From positions 39,381,685 to 39,445,684 of the forward strand of contig CM051461.1 of assembly GCA_028095005.1 (NCBI GenBank): a DNA stretch of 64,000 nt, given 5' to 3'. This document shows positions 26,496 to 38,001 of the stretch, piece by piece. The notes under the pieces were generated by a model. The model searched no databases. It was not told the DNA's origin and worked only from the letters and a program-made list of their open reading frames with translations. The DNA is from Rhynchospora pubera (Eukaryota; Streptophyta; Magnoliopsida; Poales; Cyperaceae). A program made the position numbers and the translations under genes. Each line of letters starts with the position of its first letter. Positions within the stretch are counted from its first letter, which is position 1.

Positions 26496-27855
26496 CGGTA
26501 CATATTTTGTTATCGATTATCTCGTTTGGTTAAAAAAAAAAGACACCACTTCCACCAGATATTTTGTCATTTGTAGCAATACAAGGTAAGCAAATATATT
26601 GTTACTGATTTTTGCTAATCATTTTCAATCAAGTACAGAAGTATGATATGTTCATCCATTCACTAAGTCATTGCTATTCTGTGACATGGTCTACTTGAAA
26701 GGGATGGATCTTTATTAGGGATGCTTCACAGAAGAAATTGTCTGCTAGTGGATCAAAACGCTCACAAATGGCAATTAATTAGGGATTATGAGATTTGATT
26801 GCTACAGGCTTAATGTCTCAAGTCCAAAATGATATAGATTTAGCTTATAGAGACGATATCCATTAGAACTTGATTATCCTTTTTAAATCTAGATCAAAGG
26901 GGGTTCTAGGGGTAAATATGAACTTGGTTGGTAAAAAGAGCTTGAAAATGAGTAAAAAGAATAAAGCTACAAAGTGGATGTCCCTTTCATAAAATCTATA
27001 TGAAAAGATTTTCAGGAGCCCTAACTCATGAAAGAAGATCATGGTATTGTTTAGAACTTATTTTCTTCAAGTAAAAAAAGAAAAAAACAATGGGTTAGTG
27101 TAAAGTGCAAAATGACGCACAAACAAAGACTTATTATTATTACTTTTTTTTATTATTTATTTTTTTTTTTGGGGGGGGGGGGGGGGTTTACTGGAAGTTA
27201 ATTGCTCAGTCTTGATGGATAAGTTTCGTATTCAGTTTCAAATTTAAGTTACTCCAACTACATGATAATTCAACAGTACTATTTAAATACACAATTGCCA
27301 TGTTTATATAATCGTATTTATGGCATGAACTTCCAGACTTTCATTAATTAAGTTCTCCACATAATTTTATAAATTATCTAACTGGATTCTGTGTTATAGA
27401 GTATTATTAATCAGGAAAAATAAATAAATAAAGTTGCTATCAAGCGATAAATCAAAAGTTTGAAATCTTGATCAGTTTAGTATGAAACCATCATATTTAT
27501 TTATTTATTATTACTATTTTTGACAACTGAAGCCCTCGGGCAACATCCATCATTAATGTGATGCCACACCAATGAGTCCTTATTAGTTATTATTTATTAA
27601 CTTCAATTTGACAGATTACATATTTACATATGGATAATTGGATTACTCGGATTGGATCATTAGAAAAACTAAACTCCTGCATGTTTACAGGCTTTCGTTT
27701 ATCCTGGTACCCAAATTGGTCCAATAAGAAAAATGTCCCATCTCAGCCGGAATGCCTAATAGCAGATCATTATTACAAGATGATGAATCCAACCTCTATT
27801 TCTTCCTTCATCTCGTTTGAATTTCAAGGCCGCAAAAAGTCTTAGCCTTTTAGGC
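26496..27855. other. Intergenic with a T/G homopolymer junction
   Basis: No gene was seen. A run of T (about 27160-27170) is followed directly by about 18 G (27171-27188). Such a junction is slippage-prone and its true length may be uncertain. Confidence 0.5.
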
Positions 27856-28282
27856 CTGTTTGGTTGCTGCATAAGAGGTCTGACCGAAAAATTCAAAAAT
27901 AGTATTAAATTAATATAATATATTAAATATAATATCAATATAATAGTATTTTTTTAAATATTATCACGAGATCGGAATCCTGGATTCCGAACGCAAGATC
28001 GGATTCCCGTATTCCGATCTTAGATTTTTAATTTTTTTATATATTATTTATTTAATTTATTAATTAGTTAAATAATTAGAAAAATAGATAATATATTTTA
28101 AAAATATTGAAAAAATATGAAAAAAATCAGGAATAATTAAATAAAATTTTATATGTAATTTAGTAATTTTTGGTGAAATTAAATTTATTTAATTAAAATA
28201 TAATTTTTTATAACTTATTTAATTAAATGAATTGTACCATTTAGAAAGGATTATAAATTTTCAGAATTTGCAGGGATACAAA
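27856..28282. mobile_element. Left part of a composite repeat split by a solo LTR
   Basis: The stretch begins GGCCTGTTTGGTTGCTGC, a common plant DNA-element terminus. It holds a GATCGGAATCC/GGATTCCGA hairpin and then AT-rich sequence (about 28020-28200) that is inverted relative to the two tandem blocks at 30648-30945. It runs into TTGCAGGGATACAAA, where the LTR inserted. The class is unclear. Confidence 0.4.
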
Positions 28283-30045
28283 TGTTAGAGATATGTCCTA
28301 GAACCCAATTCATTAGGCTACTTCTATAGTTTATGTTATTGGTGATTTCAGATCATTTGTTCTTTGATTTAATCGTTGACAGTTCATTCAGGTTGAGGAT
28401 CTGAATTATAGATCACTGTTATTCATTTAGTAGTAAATGACAACGATAAATCTAAAAGTCCATAATCTTGATAATTAACAAAGGACATTAATTATCAATA
28501 AGATTAGTATGCAAGTTAAGTGATGATTAAGTTCTATAAATCATAGGTTAAGAGTAACCAACTTAATTGCATATGTATATGTTATAGAACATAGTACAGG
28601 ACTGGACCCCACGAAATAAATATATGGATTGTGTTACGTGTCATTATTTATTTCGTTATGATTTTGGTTCTAAGTTTGAGATGATTATCTTTTCCACATG
28701 AGGATAGATGCTATAAATCATGTCTACCGCTGATTCCTGATAAAAGCTGCTATACGGACTTGATTTAAGTATTCTTAAATTGTGCGGGGAAAAGCTAATT
28801 ATCAAGAAAACCGTATGTCCCTCATTAATTCACTTAGTGAGTGACGATATCTGTTTGGGCCCCTTGATGGAGATAGATTGTTTGCTAGCAACTGATACAA
28901 TTATCTCTAGATCAAGAAACGTATAATCTGCAAGAATGACACGTTCCTATCTTGGATTATACGATGATATCGTGTGACATAAGAATCAAAATAGAGAAAC
29001 ATAATTGTTCTCTTATGCAGGATTGAAATTTTGTAGCTGTACACTATTTATGCGAATTGGGAATCATAACGTGTTGCTAGATACCGCTTATGATTATTGG
29101 AATAAAATAGCGATTTAATTCCATGTCCAACATAGCATAAATCCTCAAAGGGTCACACAAAATATGGTGTTTAATCACACATGCATTAATTGTTTATTTG
29201 CAACAATTGGTTTTGCAAAATATGATAAGTTGATTAATTAATCGTATACCGTCATGGACCGTTATGATTAATTAAGTCAAATAGATCATATCGAAATAAT
29301 TAAATGCATTGACTAATTCCATATTAATTATTAAATAGTTAATAATTAATAATAATCAACACATTTAATAAAATGAGCTAATTGGACCTTTAAATTAATT
29401 AGTTAATTTAATGCCCAATAGAAGGTGCAATTAAATGGAAGAGTAATGGGCTCAACTAAACTTGAGGCCCAACCCAACCAAGGGGTTGGTAGGTGCGGCT
29501 AGGGTAAGGGGCAATTTTGTCCATGTAATTTTGGATGAGAGCTAGTTGAGTGGCCTATATAAAGGGGTGTTCTTTGGGAGCAAACCCTAGCCTCCACACA
29601 ACCTTTCTCTCTCCTCTTCCCTTGGACGAACCTCACAAAAGGAGAAGAAAATTTCAGAATTTTCTATCCCTTTTCTCTCTTCTATACACTACCTAGCTCA
29701 TGTGTTGAGCAAGTTTTCCACCTAAAATTAATTGGAGAATTAACTAGAAGAGGGAAAGCTTGGGAATTAGACTCACTTCTCCTAATTACTAGCATAATTA
29801 GTTGAGAAGGTGGTTAATTCCTTAGTAGACTCGAGGCGCGCAATTAGGAGGTGTTTGGAGAGCACGCCACCGACACCAAACCCGTTGGAACAAACCTCTT
29901 GGTTGCGATACCAAGAGAGGTATATTTCCAACTCTATTCTCTTGTGTTTGAATAGCTTATGTGCTAGATCTTTATGTGTGTAGTGTTTTGATGGTTTAAT
30001 TAACTTGTAATTAGCACTAAAATGAAAATTACACACTTCCTAACA
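28283..30045 (+). mobile_element. Solo LTR, Ty1/copia (Angela/BARE-like), TSD ACAAA
   Basis: It starts TGTTAGAGATATGTCCTAG and ends CTTCCTAACA, so the termini are TG...CA, and it is 1763 bp long. The 5-bp target duplication ACAAA is perfect (28278-28282 and 30046-30050). No internal gag-pol sequence or second LTR adjoins, so this is a solo LTR left by LTR-LTR recombination. The opening resembles Angela/BARE copia LTRs, which are of similar length; that lineage call is from memory. A second member lies at 57455-59231. Near 29560 there is a TATATAAAGG box with CT-rich leader sequence downstream, the likely LTR promoter. Confidence 0.9.
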
Positions 30046-30996
30046 ACAAAGGCATAATCCTTTCAGAATGTTCAAAGTTTTATTAATTCTTTCTGCATTT
30101 GCAGGGATACAAAGACATAATTTGAACATTAAAACTTTAAACAAGCTTAACTTTTGATAGGAAGGTCCGTTTGGGGCGATCGAGGACATTTCGGAAAGCT
30201 GGCGACGATATCTACACATGTTATCGGGGTGAAACCCCGTAACGACCATTTTCGAGGCTAAAAAACGCTCTCTGGACCTCCAAAATCCACTTTGAAAGTT
30301 TGCAAACCTAAAAACCACTCTAAATTACTAAAAATATTTTTAAAATCATAAATTAATCATTAAAAAGAGAAATGCAGTAAATCAAGTGAATTTAGTCTTT
30401 CTTCTCCGTCTCAGTAAAACATCAATCTCGTGTGATTCCTTTCTAACGCAATCCAGAAAGTGCTTCCTTGATCATGAGACTCGATATGATTGCTTAATAT
30501 ATAATATGAAAATAATATATACAGAAGACGACATCCGGGACGCATATCAAATGGTTTTTTAAATTAATTAAAAATTTATACTTAATTATTCATTTTTAAA
30601 TTAAATAAATTAATTAAATTTATATTTAATTAAATAAATTAATTAAAAGGAAAATAAATTTAATTTTCCAAAAAAAAATACTAAATTACATATAATTTTT
30701 TTTTAATTATTCTTGATTTTTTTATATTTTTTCAATATTTTTAGAATATATTATCTATTTTTCTAATTAATTAACTAATTAATAAACTAATAAAAGGAAC
30801 AAAATTTTAATTTTCCCAAAAAATACTAATTACATATAAAATTTAGTTTAATTATTCCTGATTTTTTTCATATTTTTTCAATATTTTTACAATATATTAT
30901 CTATTTTTCTAATTATTTAACTAATTAATAAATTAAATAAATAAATAAATAATATATAAAAAATTAAAAAGCTAACAGTAACTAGTTAATTACAAT
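30046..30996. repeat. Right part of the composite repeat; tandem AT-rich blocks
   Basis: After the LTR the target sequence resumes and includes a second TTGCAGGGATACAAA (about 30101-30115), a GGGGTGAAACCCC hairpin near 30225-30240, and two tandem blocks of about 145 bp (30648-30790 and 30791-30945). Each block has AATTATTC(C/T)TGATTTTTTT and TTCTAATTA. An inverted copy of the block lies at about 28020-28200, on the other side of the LTR. Confidence 0.5.
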
Positions 30997-31146
30997 GGTT
31001 CCGTTTGGAATCTATTTGGGAAGAAGGAAAGAAGAAATAAGGAAATAAATTTATTATAAACAATTTAAACTCTTCACAAAGTTACACACTTCCCAATACT
31101 TATTCCCACTTCTTCTTTTCTTCCCACACCTTATCCAAACGGAGCC
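30997..31146. mobile_element. Short MITE, family A
   Basis: It begins GGTTCCGTTTGGAATC and ends CTTATCCAAACGGAGCC, with the family interior ACAATTTAAACTCTTCACAA. The flanks do not give a clean 3-bp duplication (AAT left, ATT right). Confidence 0.7.
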
Positions 31147-31164
31147 ATTATGGAGTTTTACCAT

Positions 31165-31400
31165 ACTTGAACAAATTGAACATATAAAATAGACAAAGCG
31201 AACATTTAAATAATCAAAATGAACACATAAAAACAAATAAGTTCAATAAAGTAAATTGAATATGCATATAAAAAATCTAAACAACAATAAATAAAATAAA
31301 ATCTAACTCATTGTTGAATAAAGTTAACACATTGATAAATAAACTGGACATATAAATGAATAAATTGAACAAATAAAACGCGATGGTACGAGATGGTACG
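31165..31400. repeat. Degenerate GTGAACA-rich repeat (family B related)
   Basis: Motifs such as ACAAATTGAACATATAAA, GCGAACATTTAAATAATC and AACAAATAAGTTCAATAAAG match the interior of the palindromic MITE at 10.84-11.09 kb, including AATATGCATATAAAAA. The ends have decayed. Confidence 0.5.
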
Positions 31401-31540
31401 TAGAGAGATGATTAATAAGGATATTTTGTTATTTTAGCATGAATTTACACATGCACTAATTTATTCTTCCTTTTTCAATAATCACACATCTATTGCATAA
31501 TATTACATAAGTACTTATGTATCTTTAAATGGAAATTGAT

Positions 31541-31672
31541 TATTGCCATCTACAGTTTTGCCATTCCTGCCATCGCTAAATATAAAGTGACTATATATAG
31601 CAAATAAAGTGAACATATAGATGATCTAAGTGAACACATACAAACAAATAAGTTCAATGAAAATTAGTTGAA
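31541..31672. mobile_element. Left half of palindromic MITE (family B), split
   Basis: It reads GAAATTGATTATTGCCATCT then CAGTTTTGCCATTCCTGCC and ends at GTTCAATGAAAATTAGTTGAA. This follows, in reverse orientation, the outer arm and half of the interior of the element at 10836-11094. The other half resumes at about 36236, beyond a Helitron. Confidence 0.6.
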
Positions 31673-32579
31673 CTAGCTTATAACATCGCGCTTCGCGCGA
31701 TGAATGTTGAAGCTCAGCTCAGCTTTTGATTCTTTCTAATTTTAGCAAGAAAGTAACAGCAATTGAAATACAATAATGCATGTATGGCACTTGATGAATT
31801 GTCATTTTACAATAGTTGTTGATAATCCATGAGCTTCAAAGCTGATAAGTTTAAATTTGACACACAAAAAGAAAGATGAATAGCCTCATAGGAAGAAGAG
31901 AAACTCCAAAGATTAGCAAATGAAAAAGCGAGGGAAAGAACAAAAAAAAGAACACCGATTTGTACCAGTACAATGGCCAGGCCCTATAGCATGCTTTTAT
32001 GGTGAGATAAAACTTCCTAGGTCAATCCATAAAGTAGGGGTAGCATGGTTAAATCGACTAGTATTCAGATCTGTGAGGCAGTGGAGTTTTTTTTTCCCCC
32101 AAAAAATCTGGAAAGAGCAACAGAGGCAAGTTAAAAAGGGAGAAAAAAAAACATTTCATCAATAGAAACTATTACACAATACTCCGTAATCATTGACTAA
32201 ATATAAAAGTACATACTGAATCTAGCAATCAGAAAAACAACAGCACCTGAATCTTTTGAGACAATTGACTCCTGATATATGATATATAACCACATTTGCA
32301 AGCCAATGAACTTTTTAGATTATTCTTTTTTTTTATCACTGACCTTTTTGATTATTTTCAATCAGCTCAAAAGCATCTTGCATTTTTTTACGTAGGTTAA
32401 CGTGCTCAGAAATAAAGTGATAATTCAAAGTGTAGAACACCTTTAATAGCATAAAAAAACCTGCAAAATGCTTTTGTTTAATTTAAAAGTGTATCGATGT
32501 TTATTTATGAAACTAATTATGATAATGTCAAATAAAACTCATAAAACAGTTTAAATTTGTTTCGACTGGAAATAAAAAG

Positions 32580-33020
32580 ATGAAATGAAATAGCAAAACC
32601 TGGCAAAAGTGACACCTGCATAAACAGATACTTGTAGTGCATATCACTGCAATACAAATAAATGTTACATATGGCGATCTAAAAACGTGCCAAACAAACG
32701 ATGCTTTTATTTACAGCAAGCAAATTCACTATTAATTTTCAATATTCGAAAATTAATTCCATTTTTACCCTTGTTTACATCCAATATGGTTTCCTTAATA
32801 GTAAACAAAGGTACTATGTATGATAAATATATATAATGTAATTTTGATCTTCAGTAAACCATGATATTGTTTCACTTATAATGATTTTAAACATAACTCA
32901 TAAAATTGATATTTTTTTTTTTGGACTGGCTGAATAAGAGATGAAAGGAATAGCAAAACCTGATAAAAGTGGCATCCACAGAAATAGAGCTCATTGTGTA
33001 TTCTCTGCAATATAAATAAA
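32580..33020 (-). repeat. Diverged duplicated exon-like segments
   Basis: Two similar stretches (about 32580-32668 and 32940-33025) share AGCAAAACCTG(G/A)(C/T)AAAAGTG and CTGCAATA(C/T)AAATAAATGTTA. Read on the reverse strand, each has TTGCAG before and CAG/GTTTTGCTATT after a block of 45-47 bp, which looks like a pair of duplicated short exons. The encoded residues show no recognised domain and the two differ in length by 2 bp, so at most one could be in frame. Confidence 0.4.
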
Positions 33021-34516
33021 TGTTATACATGTCATCTAATAAATTTCAGAATCTTTCCAAACTTGCAGGTAATATTTATATGACCCTATCATTGTTTTCT
33101 CAGTGTAATCTGCTATACCAGAATAATTTTGTCTATTTGGAATATTTCCAACTGTCTAGTTTTAATGCTTCAATTTTGGAGCTTTAATGAAACATAAATA
33201 GAAACTAAATCTTCTCTCTTGTTCTTTCAAAAGCCAATATATTAGATCAACCAAGAAATTATGTCAGCACACACACAATATACATATATGCTACAGCAGC
33301 CAAGAAATGCTTGGCATAAACTGGTACCAATGGCGTACCGAGCACAAATGACTCCAAATTCACATGAATTTAAAGTAGATTTCATGTACTATTAGATGAA
33401 ACTTCAGATTTAATCATCGGCATTTGCAAACATTTTTGACTTTTGAATAACAATTTCCTTCTTCCAATTACAATTGCATAAAAACATTGATCAATAAGAA
33501 GCAAATTGTTACTAATCGATATACCAATTGCCTTGCAACAAAAAGATTCTCTGATTAACCTTGCTGAGACCAGATCAATATGGTTGTGTTTCTGGCGCAG
33601 TGCTTGGGAATCGAATCCAAGGCTTCTTCTTGCCAATTTGACTTCTGACTTATCCTACAAGAACAAATAGAACTATATTAGCATATTAACAAAATTAGGG
33701 GAGCAATTCTTATTGTGAAAAGCTAATTAGGGCAGAGATTTTACACATCCCTAGAAACCAAGATAACTCATAACAATCAGACAAAATAGATGATCATTTT
33801 TCTGACAAGCACCATAGACCCTTTGAAACAGTAACCAAAAAAAGATCAAAATAGCTTTTAAAAGAATGGCACAAATGACATAAAAGAAAAAAATATATAT
33901 TTTAACCATTATAATGGTTCTACTTTTTGCACGAATGCCATTAGAAATATTTTTGGCTTTGTAAACTAACACCAACTTGGATGAGCCTCTATTCTAAATC
34001 CAAGGCTCTGAGCATTCATGCTGATTTCAAATTCTTGGTTATTATTATTATTTGCCATAAGATGCGCTCAATTCGTGCCAATAACTTTTCACTGCATGCA
34101 GAAGAAATCCAGTTAGGGGCATCTATGTAAAATCATTCAGCACTAATTGCAAGTCTTGTAATTGCAATACTGAAATAGTAGGCATTAGGCCAAGCAAACG
34201 ATACTAATTTTGGGTCAAGCAGTAAATCCAAATTGCAAGTTTTAATGATACTAATTTATATCATTAAATCATTAAGTGGTAATTGCAATTAAGGCCAAAT
34301 AAAGACATATATATAATTATATATATAGGAAATACAGGCAACCATGTAAAATCATAAACAATTGAGGAAAAACTCTGTATTATAATGCCTTAACTTGCTC
34401 AACCATGGCATTAGCAGCAGTTGATGATTTGGAAGCAACCATAATGCGAGAGTTTAACAATCAAGTTAGATAGCAAGTATATATAAATGACGATTCAAGT
34501 AGTGAACAGTAGAATT

Positions 34517-34692
34517 CGGTATAGTGGCCGGAAAAACAGAAAGCAATTTAGCTAGTACACCGATGTACCTGAAGGCGAAATGATAACTTGTTAACTTGTT
34601 TTAGTGCGAGGATGCATACTGGTATAGTGGCCGGAAAAACAGAAAGCAATTTAGTCGGTACAGGGATGTACCTGAAGGCAAAATGATACTCT
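34517..34692. repeat. Tandem duplication, ~102-bp period, inside the Helitron
   Basis: The stretch GTATAGTGGCCGGAAAAACA then GAAAGCAATTTAG...GATGTACCTGAAGGC occurs at about 34519-34583 and again at 34621-34688. A few substitutions separate the copies. Confidence 0.85.
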
Positions 34693-35107
34693 GAAGCGAA
34701 ATGAAAATCACATCTGCATATTAAAAAAAAGTATCAAATACAATAATGACTATGTAAATTGTAAAGGAGTACCACAGCAAGTGAACGAAAACAGGCCGAA
34801 GAACAGCTGACTAAAAAGGGCACCACCAGCACCATCCATGAAAAGCAAGGAGGAAAAAAAAACAGGTCAAAATAAGACCTGAACAACATCGATGGCTATC
34901 CATACCAATCCAGCCGAGATGTAGACAAACATAAAGAATCAGTAAATAGAGAAACTGAAAAAGCAAACCTGGAAGGAGCAAACAGAACAAAAGAAAACGA
35001 CCAAAGAGCACAACCTGAAAAAGACAAAAGCAAAAACAACAGATGCATCTCAACTATTACATTTTCCACGAATAATAAATTTTTGAATAATTACCAGAAA
35101 ATGCAGC

Positions 35108-35594
35108 CTAGTTCTGCTTCTGAGGTTGAATTTGAGCCCTTGACAACATAAAGGTAGTTGATACAACAGTAGATTGATCCGTTACCGAGATTTGAGATGA
35201 AGAGGAAGAAGTAGGAGGCATGTAAGTGGAATTACTGGAAGCAAAGCTCCCTTCTCTCGCTAACTTCATCAAATCCTCAATCTTCTCGACTGAACAATTA
35301 TCAAAAACTAACACTTAAGCCCCATAAAATATAGAGAAAAGGAAGAGAAAAGAAGAAAACCTAAGGCAACACGAAGCTCGATTAATTGTTTCTTTTCCCT
35401 TCCTTTTCTTGCTATTTGCAGAATTTGCCTTAGGTTTGCTCATTTCTAACCTCCGTAGTTTGACCTCTAGACCGGAAGCACGGAAGCAAACTCAGGTTTG
35501 CCTTAGGTCTGCTTCTTTTCTCTTCCAAATCTTGCGCTGTCATTGCTCCCTCTGCCGATCTTGCACGGAAGCCCTGAGATCAGAAAAACCCTCG
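35108..35594 (-). pseudogene. Possible captured gene fragment (unrecognised)
   Basis: On the reverse strand a CAG acceptor (near 35294) precedes an exon reading VEKIEDLMKLAREGSFASS and then a Ser/Thr-rich tail ending QIQPQKQN and TAG at 35108. Upstream, two alternatives splice into that phase: an ORF from ATG near 35568 (MTAQDLEEKRSRPKANLS...) using a GT near 35448, or a piece reading ARKGREKKQLIELRVAL ending at a GT near 35359. The charged helix followed by a low-complexity tail looks protein-like, but I cannot name the family and the pieces do not form one uninterrupted gene. It lies wholly inside the Helitron, so capture is the simplest explanation. Confidence 0.3.
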
Positions 35595-36235
35595 CGTCGC
35601 AGCTTGGAAGAAGGGTCCAGAAGAGAATGGGTATGGAGGAGTGTGTAGAGATAGAGAGAGAGAGGGCTCTATTGTGGCGAGACGATGGGTATCTAATCAA
35701 GTGTGCTCAATTGATTCTCGGTAGAAAATGGCTAAAAAGGGCCATTAAACTGAGAGATTGTGAGGTCTATCTAAAAAGGGCCACTTTTCAGGAAGAAAGA
35801 GATAGAGAGGAGAGAGAGGTGTCAATGGCTAAAAATGGCACTCAACTGAAAGAGGAAGAAAGAACCCAAGGGAAGCGGAAGAGGCGCAAAGCTAGGGTTT
35901 TCTCGTCCAGCGAAATGTTACGGCTTCCTCGTCCATCAGATGACTAAGTAGAGTAAGCAAATGGAAAAAATTTGGGAGAAAGAATAGAAAACTCACCGAA
36001 GAAGGTGAGGCAGCAGGCAAGAGCGAGAGCAGAAGAAATGGGGAAGTTTCTGGAGAGAACCAATCGGAGAAACCCTAGATCCAGTATCGAAGAGAGAGGG
36101 ACAGTCTGGGGAGGAAGCTCCGCGAAATCGAGAGAAAAGACATGAGCGCTAGCGGAGACGAAGGGTCCAGATTCATTCCAGAACAGTACCACAACCGTTG
36201 CGATTTGAGCTTTACCTACAGTATTTTCAGGTTTT

Positions 36236-36405
36236 GAAATTGAGTTACTTATAATATGCATGTAAACTTCTGAACAAGTGATGACAATACTTATTTGTTT
36301 GTAAGTGTTCACTTAGATCGTCAATATATTGACCTTATTTACTGTATATGTTCACTTTGTATTTAGCAATGACTGGAATGATATATTTACCGATAGCACT
36401 TATAA
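36236..36405. mobile_element. Right half of palindromic MITE (family B), split
   Basis: It reads ATATGCATGTAAACTTC, GTGATGACAATACTTATTTG, AAGTGTTCACTTAGATCG and then TATGTTCACTTTGTATTTAG. This continues the reverse-oriented element at 10836-11094 from the point where the 31541-31672 half stops. Confidence 0.6.
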
Positions 36406-36774
36406 TTATGTCTTTAAATTATGCAACTAGTTACTTCACAACCAAACAACGTCGTACAAACCGGCCGTTAATCCGGTAATTCCAAACATATTAATCTGAA
36501 AAAGGTTAACTACCTGTTTAATGATTTTTAGTTTACTAGTTTAATTTTATAAAGTATAATTTGCCTCAAAAGTTGAATTTTTTGGCAATTTGATTTAAAG
36601 TAAACAGTTTGGAGTCCTATGGGTCAATTTTAAAGAAAGAAAATTCGGCACCTGAATCGCAGAAAAAGAATAAAATAGTTCAATGCAAAGAAGGGGTGTG
36701 AAGCGGCGACTAGGGTCATAGAAATGTTTTCTTCTAAACGACCCACTAGCACTACTGCACTAATTGCACACTTT

Positions 36775-36941
36775 GGGGGCGTTTGGATGGGGTTGGAATA
36801 AGAGGGAATTGTAAATTCCTGAAATTTCATATGCCAAATTTATTATAAACAATCTAAACTCTTCACAAAGTTACACACTTGCTAATAAATTTATGTCTAG
36901 AATTATAAATTCTCCAAATTCCTACAACATCCAAACGGCCC
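36775..36941. mobile_element. Short MITE, family A
   Basis: It starts GGGGGCGTTTGGATGGGG and ends CATCCAAACGGCCC, flanked by TTT on both sides. The interior has TTATTATAAACAATCTAAAC and TTACACACTTGCTAATAAAT. It belongs to the same subgroup as the intronic copy at 45.85 kb. Confidence 0.8.
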
Positions 36942-38001
36942 TTTGTTCATCCCAGGAACGTCTGCAATTTGATACCACTAAGTGGTAGCAAATGAATTGT
37001 CTGATTCTGTTCTGTAAACGCATCGATCTTAGACAAAATTCATGAAACCAGGTGCCACATTTCGGCATCTACAGATGTCCCTGTTTGATGTTGCTGCGTT
37101 GTAGACTTTGAAGGGAAGGACTGTTGCGGAGCATAATATCTAAGGTGGTGTTTGGATTGTTTAAGAATAAAATTAGAATTAATAATTTGTAGTAAAAAAT
37201 ATTATTCTCAAATTATTAAAAATTATTTTTTTAGAAATTAAGTGTGTTATTTTTAAGTGGTCCAATATCTGGAATAAATTTGTATTCCTAATGTATTTTG
37301 ATTTTTTAAAATCTTCTTAATATGGAGTTAAAAAGATATTATGATAATTTTTAATCCAGATTAGAAAGATGATCCACACGCACTAGAATAAAACCACATA
37401 GAAATAATACTCTAAATCTCCAAATTAAAACTTATTCTTGTTGTTTAGAAATTATATTTTTATTTCAAATAACTAATTTTAATTTTATTCTTAGAAATTT
37501 TATCAAAATTGAAGTGAAGAGAAAAGAAAGAAAGTAGTTTTAGAAAAATAATTTTGAACTTAAAAAATATATATATTTTTTTTGTGTAAAAATTCACTGG
37601 GTTTATCATCTCATCCTATATAGAAAAATTGTAATTATTGATCTACATTTGTTTCAGACCGGGAAACTAATTTTGAATTAAAAACGAGTCGTGGGAGCCT
37701 GGGAGGATTAAAATAACGCTATGAATAATTTAATTATTTTTATGATGGAGAGTTCTTTTTTTTTTTATAGTTGTGTATTTTTTTTTAAAAAATTTCGAAC
37801 CAAGCCAATTTTTAAAAGAAACTGGTTGGTGTATATTTTTATTGTTTTCGAAATCAATCTCTTAACTTTTATTTTTGTTTTTCTCATTAAATTTTTCTGT
37901 CAAAAGAAAATTGGACTGCTTACTGACATATCATACCAAGTTTTGTCAACTCAAAGGACATCTTTTGTTTTGTACATCCTTCGTTGCGTGATGTAACTTT
38001 A
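36942..38001. other. Intergenic, nothing recognised
   Basis: AT-rich sequence. A forward open frame at 37721-37996 is Phe/Ile/Leu-rich and low in complexity, so it is not supported as a gene. Confidence 0.5.

Larger units (their letters stand above)
31673..36235 (-). mobile_element. Helitron, ~4.6 kb, 3' end at 31673
   Basis: On the reverse strand the sequence ends with an 8-bp perfect hairpin CATCGCGC-GAA-GCGCGATG, a 7-nt spacer and CTAG followed by T. That is the Helitron 3' signature (hairpin then CTRR, inserted before T). The far end is placed near 36235 because the family B palindrome resumes there. A canonical 5' TC preceded by A was not clear, so that border is approximate. No Rep/helicase frame was seen, so it is non-autonomous. 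It carries exon-like pieces and internal duplications, as expected of a gene-capturing Helitron. Confidence 0.6.

Noticed and set aside
31920..32165. Forward ORF of 81 residues with basic ends
   Set aside because: It has no domain, no splice partner and no promoter; it lies just inside the Helitron terminus and is likely chance.
34811..35053. Reverse-strand ORF of 80 Cys/Phe/Leu-rich residues
   Set aside because: It arises from a purine-rich forward strand, lacks conserved structure and lies in the Helitron between duplicated blocks.
35543..35947. Forward ORF of 134 residues
   Set aside because: It is Arg/Glu-rich because it is antisense to CT-rich leader-like DNA inside the Helitron, with no domain and no splice partner.
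37721..37996. Forward ORF of 91 residues rich in Phe, Ile and Leu
   Set aside because: It is low-complexity translation of a T-rich tract, with no homology and no promoter.
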